16,921 nucleotides of DNA from Salinarimonas sp051117315 (GTDB taxonomy: Bacteria > Pseudomonadota > Alphaproteobacteria > Rhizobiales > Beijerinckiaceae): positions 1 through 16,921 of the forward strand of contig JBNPEA010000132.1 of NCBI GenBank assembly GCA_051117315.1. The letters are read 5' to 3'. A program made the translations under genes and the position numbers. Positions 1 to 6,514 of this stretch are shown here, in pieces. Positions within the stretch are counted from its first letter, which is position 1. Each line of letters opens with the position of its first letter. A model generated the notes under the pieces. That model saw only the letters and a program-made list of their open reading frames with translations. It did not search any database and was not told the DNA's origin.

Positions 1-341
1 CCGCCGTCCGGGCCGAGGACCGAGCCGGGCTTCACCGTGACGAAGACGAAGCGGCCGTCGACGTCGGTCTCGGCCCGACCGAAGCCGCGGAAGGCGGCGT
101 TGCCCGGTGCCTCCGGGTAGCGCCCCTCCCCGTCCGCCTGCCAGATCTCGACCATGGCGTCCGGCACGGGCTCGCCCGCCCCGTCGAGCACCCGGCCCTC
201 GATGTGGATGCGCGCGCCCGGGGCGTCCGGCGTCGCGATCGCGTTGCCCGCGATGCCGCGGGCGTCGTAGGCCTCCGGCGTCAGGCAATAGGCGAAGAAG
301 GGCCCGACCGTCTGGGACGGCGTGATGCCGCGCTCAGCCAT
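1..341 (-). CDS. pcaG: Protocatechuate 3,4-dioxygenase alpha subunit (partial, C-terminus outside window)
   Basis: The alpha subunit of the cytoplasmic iron dioxygenase that opens the ring of protocatechuate to beta-carboxymuconate, the first step of the protocatechuate branch of the beta-ketoadipate pathway. The visible 113 codons begin MAERGITPSQTVGPFFAYCL, the typical PcaG N-terminus. The intradiol dioxygenase core follows, with RIHIEGRVLDGAGEPVPDAM near residues 47-66 and VEIWQADGEGRY near 67-78. The family is about 200 residues, so roughly 90 are missing at the left edge. This is a window limit, not a visible defect. The ATG overlaps the end of pcaH by 8 bases, so the two are cotranscribed and probably translationally coupled. 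In this family the alpha subunit helps form the active site but does not bind the iron. Identification is firm from sequence pattern and from the pcaH neighbour. Confidence 0.95.
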   Translation of the reverse strand, partial: MAERGITPSQTVGPFFAYCLTPEAYDARGIAGNAIATPDAPGARIHIEGRVLDGAGEPVPDAMVEIWQADGEGRYPEAPGNAAFRGFGRAETDVDGRFVFVTVKPGSVLGPDG

Positions 342-1056
342 GGTGCGGATCCTCCATCGGCGTCGCGCCGCGCCCGCGCAGCACGATGTCGAACCGGTAG
401 CCGAGCGCCCATTCGGGCTTCGTCGTCTCGATGTCGAAGGACGAGACCAGCCGCTCGCGGGCGCGGGAGTCGGGGATCGACTGCCAGATCGGGTCGAGCC
501 CGAGCAGCGGGTCGCCGGGGAAGTACATCTGCGTCACGAGCCGCGTGACGAAGCTCGGGCCGAACAGCGAGAAATGAATGTGCGCCGGCCGCCAGGCGTT
601 GTGGTGGTTGCGCCAGGGGTAGGCGCCGGGCTTGATCGTGGTGAAGGCGTAGCCGCCGCTCTCGTCGGTGACGGCGCGGCCGGCGCCCGTGAAGTTCGGG
701 TCCACCGGCGCGTCGTGGCGGTCGTTGACGTGGATGTAGCGGCCGGCGGAGTTGGCCTGCCAGATCTCGATCAGCGTGTTCGGAACAGGCCGCCCGTCCT
801 CGTCGACGACGCGGCCCGTGACCACGATGCGCTCGCCGAGCGGCGCGCCCGGATGGCCGAGGGTCAGGTCGTTCTCGCCCGCGGCGACGCTGTCGTGGCC
901 GTAGGCCGGGCCGGTGAGCTCCGTGAGGGTGTGCGGCAGGATCACCAGCGGCCGGCGCGGGGCGCGCAGGCGCGTCGAGGCGTAGGCCGGCGCGTCGTTC
1001 GGCGGATGGGCATCGAGGCTCTCGCGGGGGTAGGCCCGCCCCGGCGTCTGCGACAT
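334..1056 (-). CDS. pcaH: Protocatechuate 3,4-dioxygenase beta subunit
   Basis: The catalytic, Fe(III)-binding subunit of protocatechuate 3,4-dioxygenase; it works with PcaG. The protein has 240 residues, normal for the family. The four iron ligands known from Pseudomonas PcaH are present at the expected spacing: Tyr107 (in SAGRY), Tyr146 (in PGAYPW), His159 and His161 (in RPAHIH). The arginine preceding this motif, Arg156, is also conserved. The C-terminal YRFDIVLRG motif is intact. The ATG at 1056 has a strong AGGAGG ribosome site about 10 bases upstream. Transcription should come from the promoter at 1122-1150, with a palindrome over the start site. No pcaDC, pcaB or pca regulator gene lies in the window upstream of pcaH; the next gene upstream is ndk. 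Confidence 0.97.
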   Translation of the reverse strand: MSQTPGRAYPRESLDAHPPNDAPAYASTRLRAPRRPLVILPHTLTELTGPAYGHDSVAAGENDLTLGHPGAPLGERIVVTGRVVDEDGRPVPNTLIEIWQANSAGRYIHVNDRHDAPVDPNFTGAGRAVTDESGGYAFTTIKPGAYPWRNHHNAWRPAHIHFSLFGPSFVTRLVTQMYFPGDPLLGLDPIWQSIPDSRARERLVSSFDIETTKPEWALGYRFDIVLRGRGATPMEDPHHG

Positions 1057-1105
1057 GGCACGTCCTCCTCGCGCCCCGCTCCGGCCGCGGCGCTGCCGGC
1101 GAGGT

Positions 1106-1121
1106 CATTCGTATGCGAATG
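1106..1121. promoter_or_regulatory. Palindromic operator candidate at the pcaHG start site
   Basis: CATTCG-TATG-CGAATG has 6-base arms that are perfect complements around a 4-base centre. It directly abuts the -10 of the pcaHG promoter and covers the predicted transcription start, where a repressor would block initiation. IclR-family regulators of protocatechuate genes (PcaU, PcaR) are known to bind related TTCG/CGAA dyads, so an IclR- or TetR-type regulator is a reasonable guess. Which protein binds here is not shown by the window. Confidence 0.5.
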
Positions 1122-1150
1122 ATCCTGCCGCGGGACGCCCGCTTTGTCAA
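1122..1150 (-). promoter_or_regulatory. Sigma-70 type promoter of pcaHG
   Basis: On the minus strand a perfect -35 TTGACA (1150-1145) is separated by 17 bases from a -10-like CAGGAT (1127-1122, three of six consensus bases). The predicted start is near 1115, about 59 bases before the pcaH ATG. The -35 begins inside the T-run that ends the ndk terminator, so the two signals are packed without spacing. The weak -10 with a perfect -35 suits a regulated promoter. Confidence 0.6.
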
Positions 1151-1189
1151 AACGCGAACGCCCCCGCGCCGGGACGCGGGGGCGTTCGC
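1151..1189 (-). terminator. Intrinsic terminator of ndk
   Basis: A perfect 15-bp GC-rich stem (arms 1154-1168 and 1175-1189; core CGAACGCCCCCGCG) encloses a 6-base loop. On the minus strand it is followed by GTTTTG. It lies about 180 bases downstream of the ndk stop and just ahead of the pcaHG promoter, so it insulates the two units. The T-run is short, but the stem is the strongest hairpin in the window. Confidence 0.72.
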
Positions 1190-1238
1190 AGGATCAGCGA
1201 GATGGAGAGCTCCGCCGTCTCGGCCGCACCGAGGTTCT

Positions 1239-1260
1239 CCCCTCCCCCGGTGGGGAGGGG
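1239..1260. repeat. CCCCTCCCC/GGGGAGGGG palindromic extragenic element
   Basis: Perfect 9-bp arms around CGGT, followed by a further G-rich run to about 1271. It lies between the ndk stop and its terminator. A related CCTCCC/GGGAGG hairpin occurs at 2312-2330. Elements of this look are common between genes in alphaproteobacteria and resemble REP-type repeats. Assignment to a named repeat family is inference. Confidence 0.45.
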
Positions 1261-1369
1261 CGGGGGTGGGGGACGTGCAGAACGACACGGAGGCGGATGC
1301 AGCGACCCGTCGGGAGCTCGCGGGACGCGGCGACGGCGATCGTCGCCCGGGCTCGACCGAGCCTCGGCC

Positions 1370-1792
1370 TCAGCGGACGATGTCGTTGCCGGCGAAGAAC
1401 TGCGCGATCTCGACCTGGGCGTTCTCGGCCGAGTCCGAGCCGTGGACGGTGTTCTCGCCGACCGAGAGGGCGAACTTCTTGCGGATGGTGCCGTCGGCGG
1501 CGTTGGCCGGGTTGGTCGCGCCCATCACCTCGCGGTACTTGGCGATGGCGTTCTCGCCCTCGAGCACCTGCACCACGACGGGGGCGGAGATCATGAAGTC
1601 GACGAGCTCGCCGAAGAACGGCCGCTCGCTGTGCACGGCGTAGAACGTCTCCGCCTGGGCGCGGGTCATCAGGATGCGCTTCTGCGCGACGATCGCGAGG
1701 CCCGCCTCCTCGATCACGGCGTTCACGGCGCCGGTGAGGTTGCGCTTGGTGGCGTCGGGCTTGATGATCGAGAAGGTGCGCTCGGTGGCCAT
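1370..1792 (-). CDS. ndk: Nucleoside diphosphate kinase
   Basis: A cytoplasmic enzyme that moves the terminal phosphate from NTPs, usually ATP, to NDPs through a phosphohistidine, balancing nucleotide pools. The protein has 140 residues, the usual length. It starts MATERTFSIIKPDA and carries the active-site motif NTVHGSDSAENA with the phosphorylated histidine at His117. The frame is open upstream for 23 more codons, but the family N-terminus and the promoter at 1833-1861 place the start at 1792. The ribosome site is weak. The gene appears monocistronic, with its own promoter and terminator. Identification is certain. Confidence 0.98.
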   Translation of the reverse strand: MATERTFSIIKPDATKRNLTGAVNAVIEEAGLAIVAQKRILMTRAQAETFYAVHSERPFFGELVDFMISAPVVVQVLEGENAIAKYREVMGATNPANAADGTIRKKFALSVGENTVHGSDSAENAQVEIAQFFAGNDIVR

Positions 1793-1832
1793 GTCGGTGT
1801 CCGCTTCGTGAGGATGCGTGGAAGATGGCGGG

Positions 1833-1861
1833 CTTATAGCCGCGCCGCCCCGCACCCTCAA
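1833..1861 (-). promoter_or_regulatory. Sigma-70 type promoter of ndk
   Basis: TTGAGG (-35, 1861-1856), a 17-base spacer and TATAAG (-10, 1838-1833) match 4 of 6 and 5 of 6 consensus bases. The predicted start near 1826 gives a leader of about 33 bases to the ndk ATG. The -10 sits in a short dyad, GGCT-TAT-AGCC. The promoter lies just past the end of the Sel1-like gene, supporting separate transcription of ndk. Confidence 0.62.
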
Positions 1862-1870
1862 GCGGCCCGA

Positions 1871-2140
1871 TCAGGCGCCGGCGAGAAACATGCGCGCGCC
1901 GCGCTGGGCGGCGGCGATCTCGTCCGCCGACATCTCGTCCGCGAGCTCCGCCCGGCGCGCCACGGCGGCCCGGCAGCCCTTGGCGACCGCGATGTTGAGC
2001 CACTTGTGCGCGGCGACGAGATCGAGCGGCACCGAGCGTCCGGCCGCGTGCATGAGGCCGAGCTCCAGGAAGGCCTCGCCGGTATCGAGATCCGGTACGA
2101 GGGCGGCGATGTCGGCGGCACCGAGTTCGAGACGAGCCAT
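1871..2140 (-). CDS. Short Sel1-like repeat protein
   Basis: A protein of 89 residues with one Sel1/TPR-like helical pair: GEAFLELGLMHAAGRSVPLD at residues 21-40, then LVAAHKWLNIAVAKGCRAAV at 41-60. A helical tail ends at MFLAGA. Short single-repeat proteins of this look are widespread and conserved in Hyphomicrobiales but have no established function. Sel1 repeats generally serve protein contacts. No signal peptide is visible, so it is probably cytoplasmic. The ATG at 2140 is preceded by AGGGGAG. An open frame continues upstream to 3013 but runs antisense-of-frame through potI and is not real. No convincing promoter was found in 2141-2290, although that stretch is locally richer in A and T. 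Confidence 0.85.
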   Translation of the reverse strand: MARLELGAADIAALVPDLDTGEAFLELGLMHAAGRSVPLDLVAAHKWLNIAVAKGCRAAVARRAELADEMSADEIAAAQRGARMFLAGA

Positions 2141-2294
2141 GGTTGCTGCTCCCCTGTTCCACTTGCGTTGTTGAAGGGAAGCTTGCCGGGGACGCGTGAA
2201 ATCTCGTCTAAAATTGTCGGTGAATCGGAGCGTAACTTCGGTGACCGCGGCGTTAGGTGAATCGCAGGTGAAGGTGAGACCGCTCGCCCCCACC

Positions 2295-2330
2295 GGTCCG
2301 CTGCGCGGACCACCTCCCGTGCGGGGAGGT
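2295..2330 (-). terminator. Tandem hairpins downstream of potI
   Basis: Two adjacent perfect 7-bp hairpins: GGTCCGC-TGC-GCGGACC (2295-2311) and ACCTCCC-GTGCG-GGGAGGT (2312-2330). They begin 5 bases past the potI stop, a position suited to a transcription end or mRNA-stabilising structure. There is no T-run, so intrinsic termination is uncertain. The second hairpin resembles the element at 1239-1260 and may belong to the same dispersed repeat class. Confidence 0.45.
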
Positions 2331-2334
2331 CGCG

Positions 2335-3132
2335 TCACCGCGCCTGGCGCATCAGCACCGAGCGCTTGGTCACCAGGGCTGCGACGATGACGCCGATGGT
2401 GACGAGCGCGATGAGGATCGTCGAGGCGGCGTTGATCTCCGGCGTGACGCCGAGCCGCACGGAGGAGTAGATCCGCATCGGCAGCGTCGTCGCGCCGGGG
2501 CCCGAGGTGAAGCTCGCGATCACGAGGTCGTCCAGCGAGAGCGTGAAGGCGAGGAGGAAGCCCGCCAGCACCGCGGGCGCGATCACGGGCAGCGTGACGA
2601 ACACGAAGGTCCGCCACGGCGTCGCGCCGAGATCCATCGCCGCCTCCTCGAGCGAGCGGTCGAAGGCGACGAGGCGGGCCTGCACCACCACGGTGACGAA
2701 GCACATGGTGAAGGTGACGTGGGCGAGCGTCACGGTCCAGAAGCCGCGCTCGAGGTCGATCGAGACGAACAGCAGCAGCAGCGACAGGCCGGTGATCACC
2801 TCCGGCATCACCATCGGCGCGTAGACCATGCCGGTGAACAGCGCCCGCCCGCGGAAGCGGCCGTAGCGGGTGAGCGAGATCGCCGCCATCGTGCCGAGAA
2901 CGGTGGCGAGGATCGCGGTGACGAAGGCGACGCGCACCGTCACCCAGGCCGCGTCGAGGAGCGGCTGGTTCTGGAGGAGCGCGAAGTACCACTGCGTCGA
3001 GAACCCGCCCCACACCGACACCAGCCGCGAGGCGTTGAAGGAGTACAGGATCAGGATCAGGTTCAGGCTGTAGCGGAAGGCGAAGCCCACCGCCAGCGAG
3101 GCCACGTTGCCCGGCGACAGCCGGCCACTCAT
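2335..3132 (-). CDS. potI: Putrescine-type ABC transporter permease (PotI/PotC family)
   Basis: An inner-membrane permease subunit of a polyamine-type ABC importer. It has 265 residues and about six membrane segments. It contains the cytoplasmic EAA loop that docks on the ATPase (EEAAMDLGATP, residues 162-172). By memory it resembles E. coli PotI closely: YSFNASRLVSVW near 30-41, VMPEVITGLSLLLLFV near 108-123 and FTLSLDDLVIASF after the EAA loop. The ATG overlaps the potH stop as ATGA, so it is translated with potH. An upstream in-frame extension to 3342 was rejected because it lies inside potH and does not match the family. The symbol follows from potG-potH-potI order; spermidine (PotC) or another cationic substrate cannot be excluded. 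Confidence 0.92.
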   Translation of the reverse strand: MSGRLSPGNVASLAVGFAFRYSLNLILILYSFNASRLVSVWGGFSTQWYFALLQNQPLLDAAWVTVRVAFVTAILATVLGTMAAISLTRYGRFRGRALFTGMVYAPMVMPEVITGLSLLLLFVSIDLERGFWTVTLAHVTFTMCFVTVVVQARLVAFDRSLEEAAMDLGATPWRTFVFVTLPVIAPAVLAGFLLAFTLSLDDLVIASFTSGPGATTLPMRIYSSVRLGVTPEINAASTILIALVTIGVIVAALVTKRSVLMRQAR

Positions 3133-4067
3133 CGTCCCTCCTCCAGGCGCCGCGCCTCCGCCTCCCGGAACAGCACGATCGGCACGACGAGCACGACGAG
3201 CATCACGAGCGCGACCGCCGAGGCGAGCGGCCAGTCGCGGTTCGAGAAGAACTCGCTCCACAGGATGCGCCCGATCATCAGGGTGTCGGAGCCACCCAGG
3301 AGGTCGGGGATGACGAACTCGCCCACCGCCGGGATGAAGCACAGGAGCGAGCCCGCGACGACGCCGGGCCAGGACAGCGGCACGGTGATCGTCCAGAACG
3401 CTTTCAGCGGCGTCGAGCCGAGGTCCTGCGCGGCCTCGATCAGCGCGTCGTCCATGCGCTCGAGCGTGGCGTAGAGCGGGAGCACCATGAAGGGCAGGTA
3501 GGTGTAGACGATGCCGATATGCACCGCGATCTCGGTGTTGAGGATGGTCAGCGGCGCATCGATCACGCCGACGCTCGTCAAGAGCCCGTTGAGCAGGCCC
3601 TCCGGGCGCAGGATGCCGATCCAGGCGTAGACGCGGATGAGGAAGCTCGTCCAGAACGGCAGGATCACCGCCGCCACCAGCAGCCCGCGCAGCCCCGCCG
3701 GCGCCCGCGCCATGGCGTAGGCGATGGGGTAGCCGACGAGGAGCAGCATCAGCGTCGAGGTCGCCGCGATGCGCAAGGACGAGAGCAGCGCCGCGACGTA
3801 GAGGTCGTCCGACCCGATGAAGAGGAAATTGTCGAAGGACAAGTCGCCGAGGAAGTCGACGAGGCCGCCCCAGCCGGCGGAGATGTCGAGCGTCGGCGCG
3901 TAGGGCGGCTGCGCCAGCTCCGGATAGGAGAGCGCGATCTTGAGGACGATCAGGACCGGCAGCGCGAAGAAGGCGGCGAGCCAGAGATAGGGCGCCCCGA
4001 GAACGACACGGCGCCCCCAGCCGCGGCGGCGTTGCTCCTCTCGGCGCGGGGTGCTGGTGACGGCCAT
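3129..4067 (-). CDS. potH: Putrescine-type ABC transporter permease (PotH/PotB family)
   Basis: The partner permease, 312 residues, with an N-terminal basic stretch (residues 8-20), a first membrane helix at about 23-45 and several further helices. The EAA loop reads EAAQDLGSTPLKAFWTITVP (211-230). The motifs ILPFWTSFLIRVYAW (135-149) and PAVGEFVIPDLLGG are characteristic of PotH/PotB. The two permeases form the membrane channel that works with the PotG ATPase. The ATG at 4067 follows an AGGGGAGG ribosome site in the 13-base gap after potG. The overlap with potI is 4 bases. No defect was seen. Confidence 0.93.
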   Translation of the reverse strand: MAVTSTPRREEQRRRGWGRRVVLGAPYLWLAAFFALPVLIVLKIALSYPELAQPPYAPTLDISAGWGGLVDFLGDLSFDNFLFIGSDDLYVAALLSSLRIAATSTLMLLLVGYPIAYAMARAPAGLRGLLVAAVILPFWTSFLIRVYAWIGILRPEGLLNGLLTSVGVIDAPLTILNTEIAVHIGIVYTYLPFMVLPLYATLERMDDALIEAAQDLGSTPLKAFWTITVPLSWPGVVAGSLLCFIPAVGEFVIPDLLGGSDTLMIGRILWSEFFSNRDWPLASAVALVMLVVLVVPIVLFREAEARRLEEGR

Positions 4068-4080
4068 CGCCTCCCCTCCC

Positions 4081-5241
4081 TCAGCTCGAGAGGATCACGG
4101 CGGCGTCCGGCAGGAAGCCGATGTGGACGCGCTCCTCGAGGTCGATCGGCCGCTCGACGAAGCGCGTCGTGTTGGCCCGCGTGACCCGCAGGATTCGCCC
4201 GTCGTCGAGCCGCACGCGGTAGACCGTCCAGTCACCCAGATAGCCGATGTCCCAAACCTCGCCCTCGAAGGCGTTGGGTCCCTCCGTCCGCTCGCGGGTG
4301 ACGGTCATCTTTTCCGGGCGCACGGCCACCGCAACCGCCTGGCCGGGGTCGAGCCGCTCGTCGGGATCGTCGACCATGAGCGGACCGAGCGCGCCCGGCG
4401 CCGCGATCCGCCACAGGCCCGAGGCCTCACGCGCCGCGACGGTACCCTCGAGGATGTTCACGTCGCCGACGAAGTCCGCGACGAAGCGGTTCCTCGGCTG
4501 CTCGTAGATCTCGCCGGGCGTCGCCACCTGGACGAGGCGGCCGGCGTCCATCACGGCGATGCGGTCGGCCATGGTCATCGCCTCCTCCTGGTCGTGCGTG
4601 ACCATCAGGAAGGTGGTGCCGAGCTCGATCTGGATGTCCATCAGCTCGAACTGGGTCTCCTCGCGCAGCTTCCTGTCGAGTGCGCCGAGCGGCTCGTCGA
4701 GGAGGAGCACCTTGGGCTTCTTGGCGAGCGCGCGGGCCAGCGCCACGCGCTGGCGCTGGCCGCCGGAGAGCTGATGCGGCTTGCGCGCGGCGAGGCGCTC
4801 CATCTGCACGAGCTTCAGCATCTCCGCCACCCGTGCGGCGATGACGTCCTTGGGCAGGCCCTCCTGCTTGAGCCCGAAGGCGACGTTCTTCTCCACGCTC
4901 ATGTGCGGGAAGAGCGCGTAGGACTGGAACATCATGTTCACCGGCCGCTCGTAGGGCGGCACGCCGGCGAGATCCTCGCCCCCGAGCAGGATGCGCCCGC
5001 CGCTCGGCTCCTCGAAGCCGGCGAGCATCCGCATCAAGGTGGACTTGCCGCAGCCAGAGGGGCCGAGCAGGCAGAAGAACTCGTTCTCGTAGACGTCGAG
5101 GGTGACGTCGTCGACGGCCGTCGAGTCCGAGAAGCGCTTGGTCACGCCCTCGAAGCGGATGAGCGGACGCGCCGCCGGGTCGTTCCAGGGCGCGAAGGAC
5201 TGGCGCACCGCGCCGATGGCGCGGGAGGACTTGTCGACCAC
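4081..5241 (-). CDS. potG: Putrescine-type ABC transporter ATP-binding protein
   Basis: The ATPase subunit of the importer, 386 residues from the chosen start. It has Walker A GPSGCGKST at 60-68, a Q-loop glutamine at 106 (MMFQSYALFPHM), signature LSGGQRQRVALARAL from 158, Walker B VLLLDEPLGALD around 178-189, H-loop MVTHDQEEAM with His216, and a C-terminal TOBE region. Resemblance to E. coli PotG is strong. No ATG start exists: candidates are GTG 5334, TTG 5247 and GTG 5241. The longest was rejected because a sigma-54 promoter at 5310-5325 predicts transcription from about 5299, and its first 30 residues look non-coding. TTG 5247 has the better-placed G-rich ribosome site, so the true start may be two codons earlier. 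No substrate-binding protein gene accompanies the operon. Confidence 0.92.
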   Translation of the reverse strand: MVDKSSRAIGAVRQSFAPWNDPAARPLIRFEGVTKRFSDSTAVDDVTLDVYENEFFCLLGPSGCGKSTLMRMLAGFEEPSGGRILLGGEDLAGVPPYERPVNMMFQSYALFPHMSVEKNVAFGLKQEGLPKDVIAARVAEMLKLVQMERLAARKPHQLSGGQRQRVALARALAKKPKVLLLDEPLGALDRKLREETQFELMDIQIELGTTFLMVTHDQEEAMTMADRIAVMDAGRLVQVATPGEIYEQPRNRFVADFVGDVNILEGTVAAREASGLWRIAAPGALGPLMVDDPDERLDPGQAVAVAVRPEKMTVTRERTEGPNAFEGEVWDIGYLGDWTVYRVRLDDGRILRVTRANTTRFVERPIDLEERVHIGFLPDAAVILSS

Positions 5242-5309
5242 GGGCAATTCATCGGCCCCCCGGCGGGATGGTTCGGCTGCGCGCCCCCATAGGGCAAGCG
5301 CGCCGCCGC

Positions 5310-5325
5310 CGCAAGGTACGTGCCA
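5310..5325 (-). promoter_or_regulatory. Sigma-54 (RpoN) promoter of potGHI
   Basis: On the minus strand TGGCACGTACCTTGCG matches the -24/-12 consensus TGGCAC-N5-TTGC at every fixed base, with GG and GC 12 bases apart. The predicted start is about 5299, leaving a leader of roughly 52-58 bases to the TTG/GTG start of potG. Sigma-54 promoters need an enhancer-binding activator; NtrC control of nitrogen-rich substrate uptake is a plausible biological fit but is inference. An inverted repeat lies just upstream at 5350-5385. Confidence 0.65.
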
Positions 5326-5349
5326 TTGGTCCACGCACAGGCAGGTGAC

Positions 5350-5385
5350 TGAGGCGGCATGTGCGAAGCGGCCATCGCCGCCTCA
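5350..5385. promoter_or_regulatory. Inverted repeat upstream of the potG sigma-54 promoter
   Basis: Perfect 9-base arms TGAGGCGGC and GCCGCCTCA are separated by 18 bases. Relative to the predicted potG start this spans about -51 to -86. It could bind the sigma-54 activator, or form a weak hairpin ending flgKL transcription, since it lies 86 bases past the flgL stop. There is no T-run. The rest of 5342-5470 holds no gene. Confidence 0.35.
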
Positions 5386-5470
5386 CGCGGCCTCGCGGTC
5401 GCCTCCCGCGACAGCGGCCCCCAACGCCGGGCGTGCCCGTGGTCGATCGCTGGACGGTCGCGCGCTTGCC

Positions 5471-6502
5471 TCAGAGATAGTTCACCAGCGACAGGCGCGA
5501 CAGCATCGCCGTGGTCTGGAAGCTCGCCTGCAGGCGGGTCTGCAGGTTGAGGAGCGAGACCGCCGCCTCTTCCGTCGAGACGAGCTCGACGTCGTCGAGC
5601 GCCTCGCGCAGCAGGGAGGCGCTGGCGTCCTGGCGCTCCTTCGTCGCGGCGATGGTCGCCTGGGCGCGGCCGAGATCCATGGCGATGTCGCGCGGCTGCG
5701 GGCGGTCCGTCGCGAGGAGCGCGCCGACACGGCTCGAGAGGGCGGCGAAGCTCTCCGGCGGCAGCGGCCCGGCCGCGGCGAGCGTGCCCAGCGAGACGAG
5801 CAGGTTGCGGAAGGACGGCTCGTCCGCCCGCGCGCCGATGGCGACGCTCTGCCCCTCGTCGATCCGCGCGATCACGCTCTGGCGCGCATCCGCCGTCGTG
5901 GGCATCGGGAGCGTCGTCTCGGAGCCCGCGGGGCGCCAGACGTCGGTGTCGAAATAGTCCGACACCGCCTGGATGATCTGGTCGGGGTCTGTGGGGTCCG
6001 CCGCCCCGGCGATCGCCGTCTGCAGGTCCGTGAGGATCCGCTGGTAGGACTCGACCGGCCGCGTGTCGCTGGCGCGGCCGGCGAAGAGGTGGCGGCCGTT
6101 GATCTCCGTGTTGAGGATCTCCACCGCGAAGGCGAGGTTGTTGCGCGCCAGCGCCTGCTCCTGCGGCACGCCGGCGCCGTCGACGATGCCCGACAGCGGC
6201 TCGAGCGCCGCGGAGCGGGTGTTCGAGGCGATCGTCTCCAGCCCCTGCAGCGAATTCATCATCGTCTTGAGGCGCAGGTTCGCGCTCGTCATGGTGTCGC
6301 CGAAGCTCTCGAAGCCGGAGAGCTTGGCGCGCAGGTCCAGCGCCGTGCGCCGCTCGAAGCCGAAGCCGGAATAGACGTCCGACTTGCGGCCCGTGGCCAT
6401 CTGGCGCTCGAGATCCTGCGACGCCTTGCGCATCTCCACGAACATGCGCGCGGTCTCGCGCGAGTCGAAGGAGCCGGCTGCGAACGGGGTGATGCTGGTC
6501 AT
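5471..6502 (-). CDS. flgL: Flagellar hook-associated protein 3 (hook-filament junction)
   Basis: A junction protein exported through the flagellar type III apparatus; with FlgK it connects hook to filament. It has 343 residues, normal for the family. Flagellin-like helical ends are visible: the N-terminal part carries MRKASQDLERQMATGRKSDV (24-43) and later ASANLRLK-like coiled heptads. The C-terminal part ends EEAAVSLLNLQTRLQASFQT...LSRLSLVNYL, the typical FlgL/flagellin C-terminal helix. No signal peptide is present, as expected for flagellar export. The start at 6502 has a GAGGAA ribosome site that shares bases with the flgK stop region. The gap to flgK is 12 bases, so the pair is one operon. 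Confidence 0.95.
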   Translation of the reverse strand: MTSITPFAAGSFDSRETARMFVEMRKASQDLERQMATGRKSDVYSGFGFERRTALDLRAKLSGFESFGDTMTSANLRLKTMMNSLQGLETIASNTRSAALEPLSGIVDGAGVPQEQALARNNLAFAVEILNTEINGRHLFAGRASDTRPVESYQRILTDLQTAIAGAADPTDPDQIIQAVSDYFDTDVWRPAGSETTLPMPTTADARQSVIARIDEGQSVAIGARADEPSFRNLLVSLGTLAAAGPLPPESFAALSSRVGALLATDRPQPRDIAMDLGRAQATIAATKERQDASASLLREALDDVELVSTEEAAVSLLNLQTRLQASFQTTAMLSRLSLVNYL

Positions 6503-6514
6503 CTACGTCGTTCC

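Noticed and set aside
2141..2290. Search for a promoter of the Sel1-like gene
   Set aside because: The stretch is richer in A and T, but no -35/-10 pair with acceptable spacing and match was found.
5242..5334. Longer potG starting at GTG 5334
   Set aside because: The start lies upstream of the predicted transcription start, and the added residues do not look like a PotG N-terminus.
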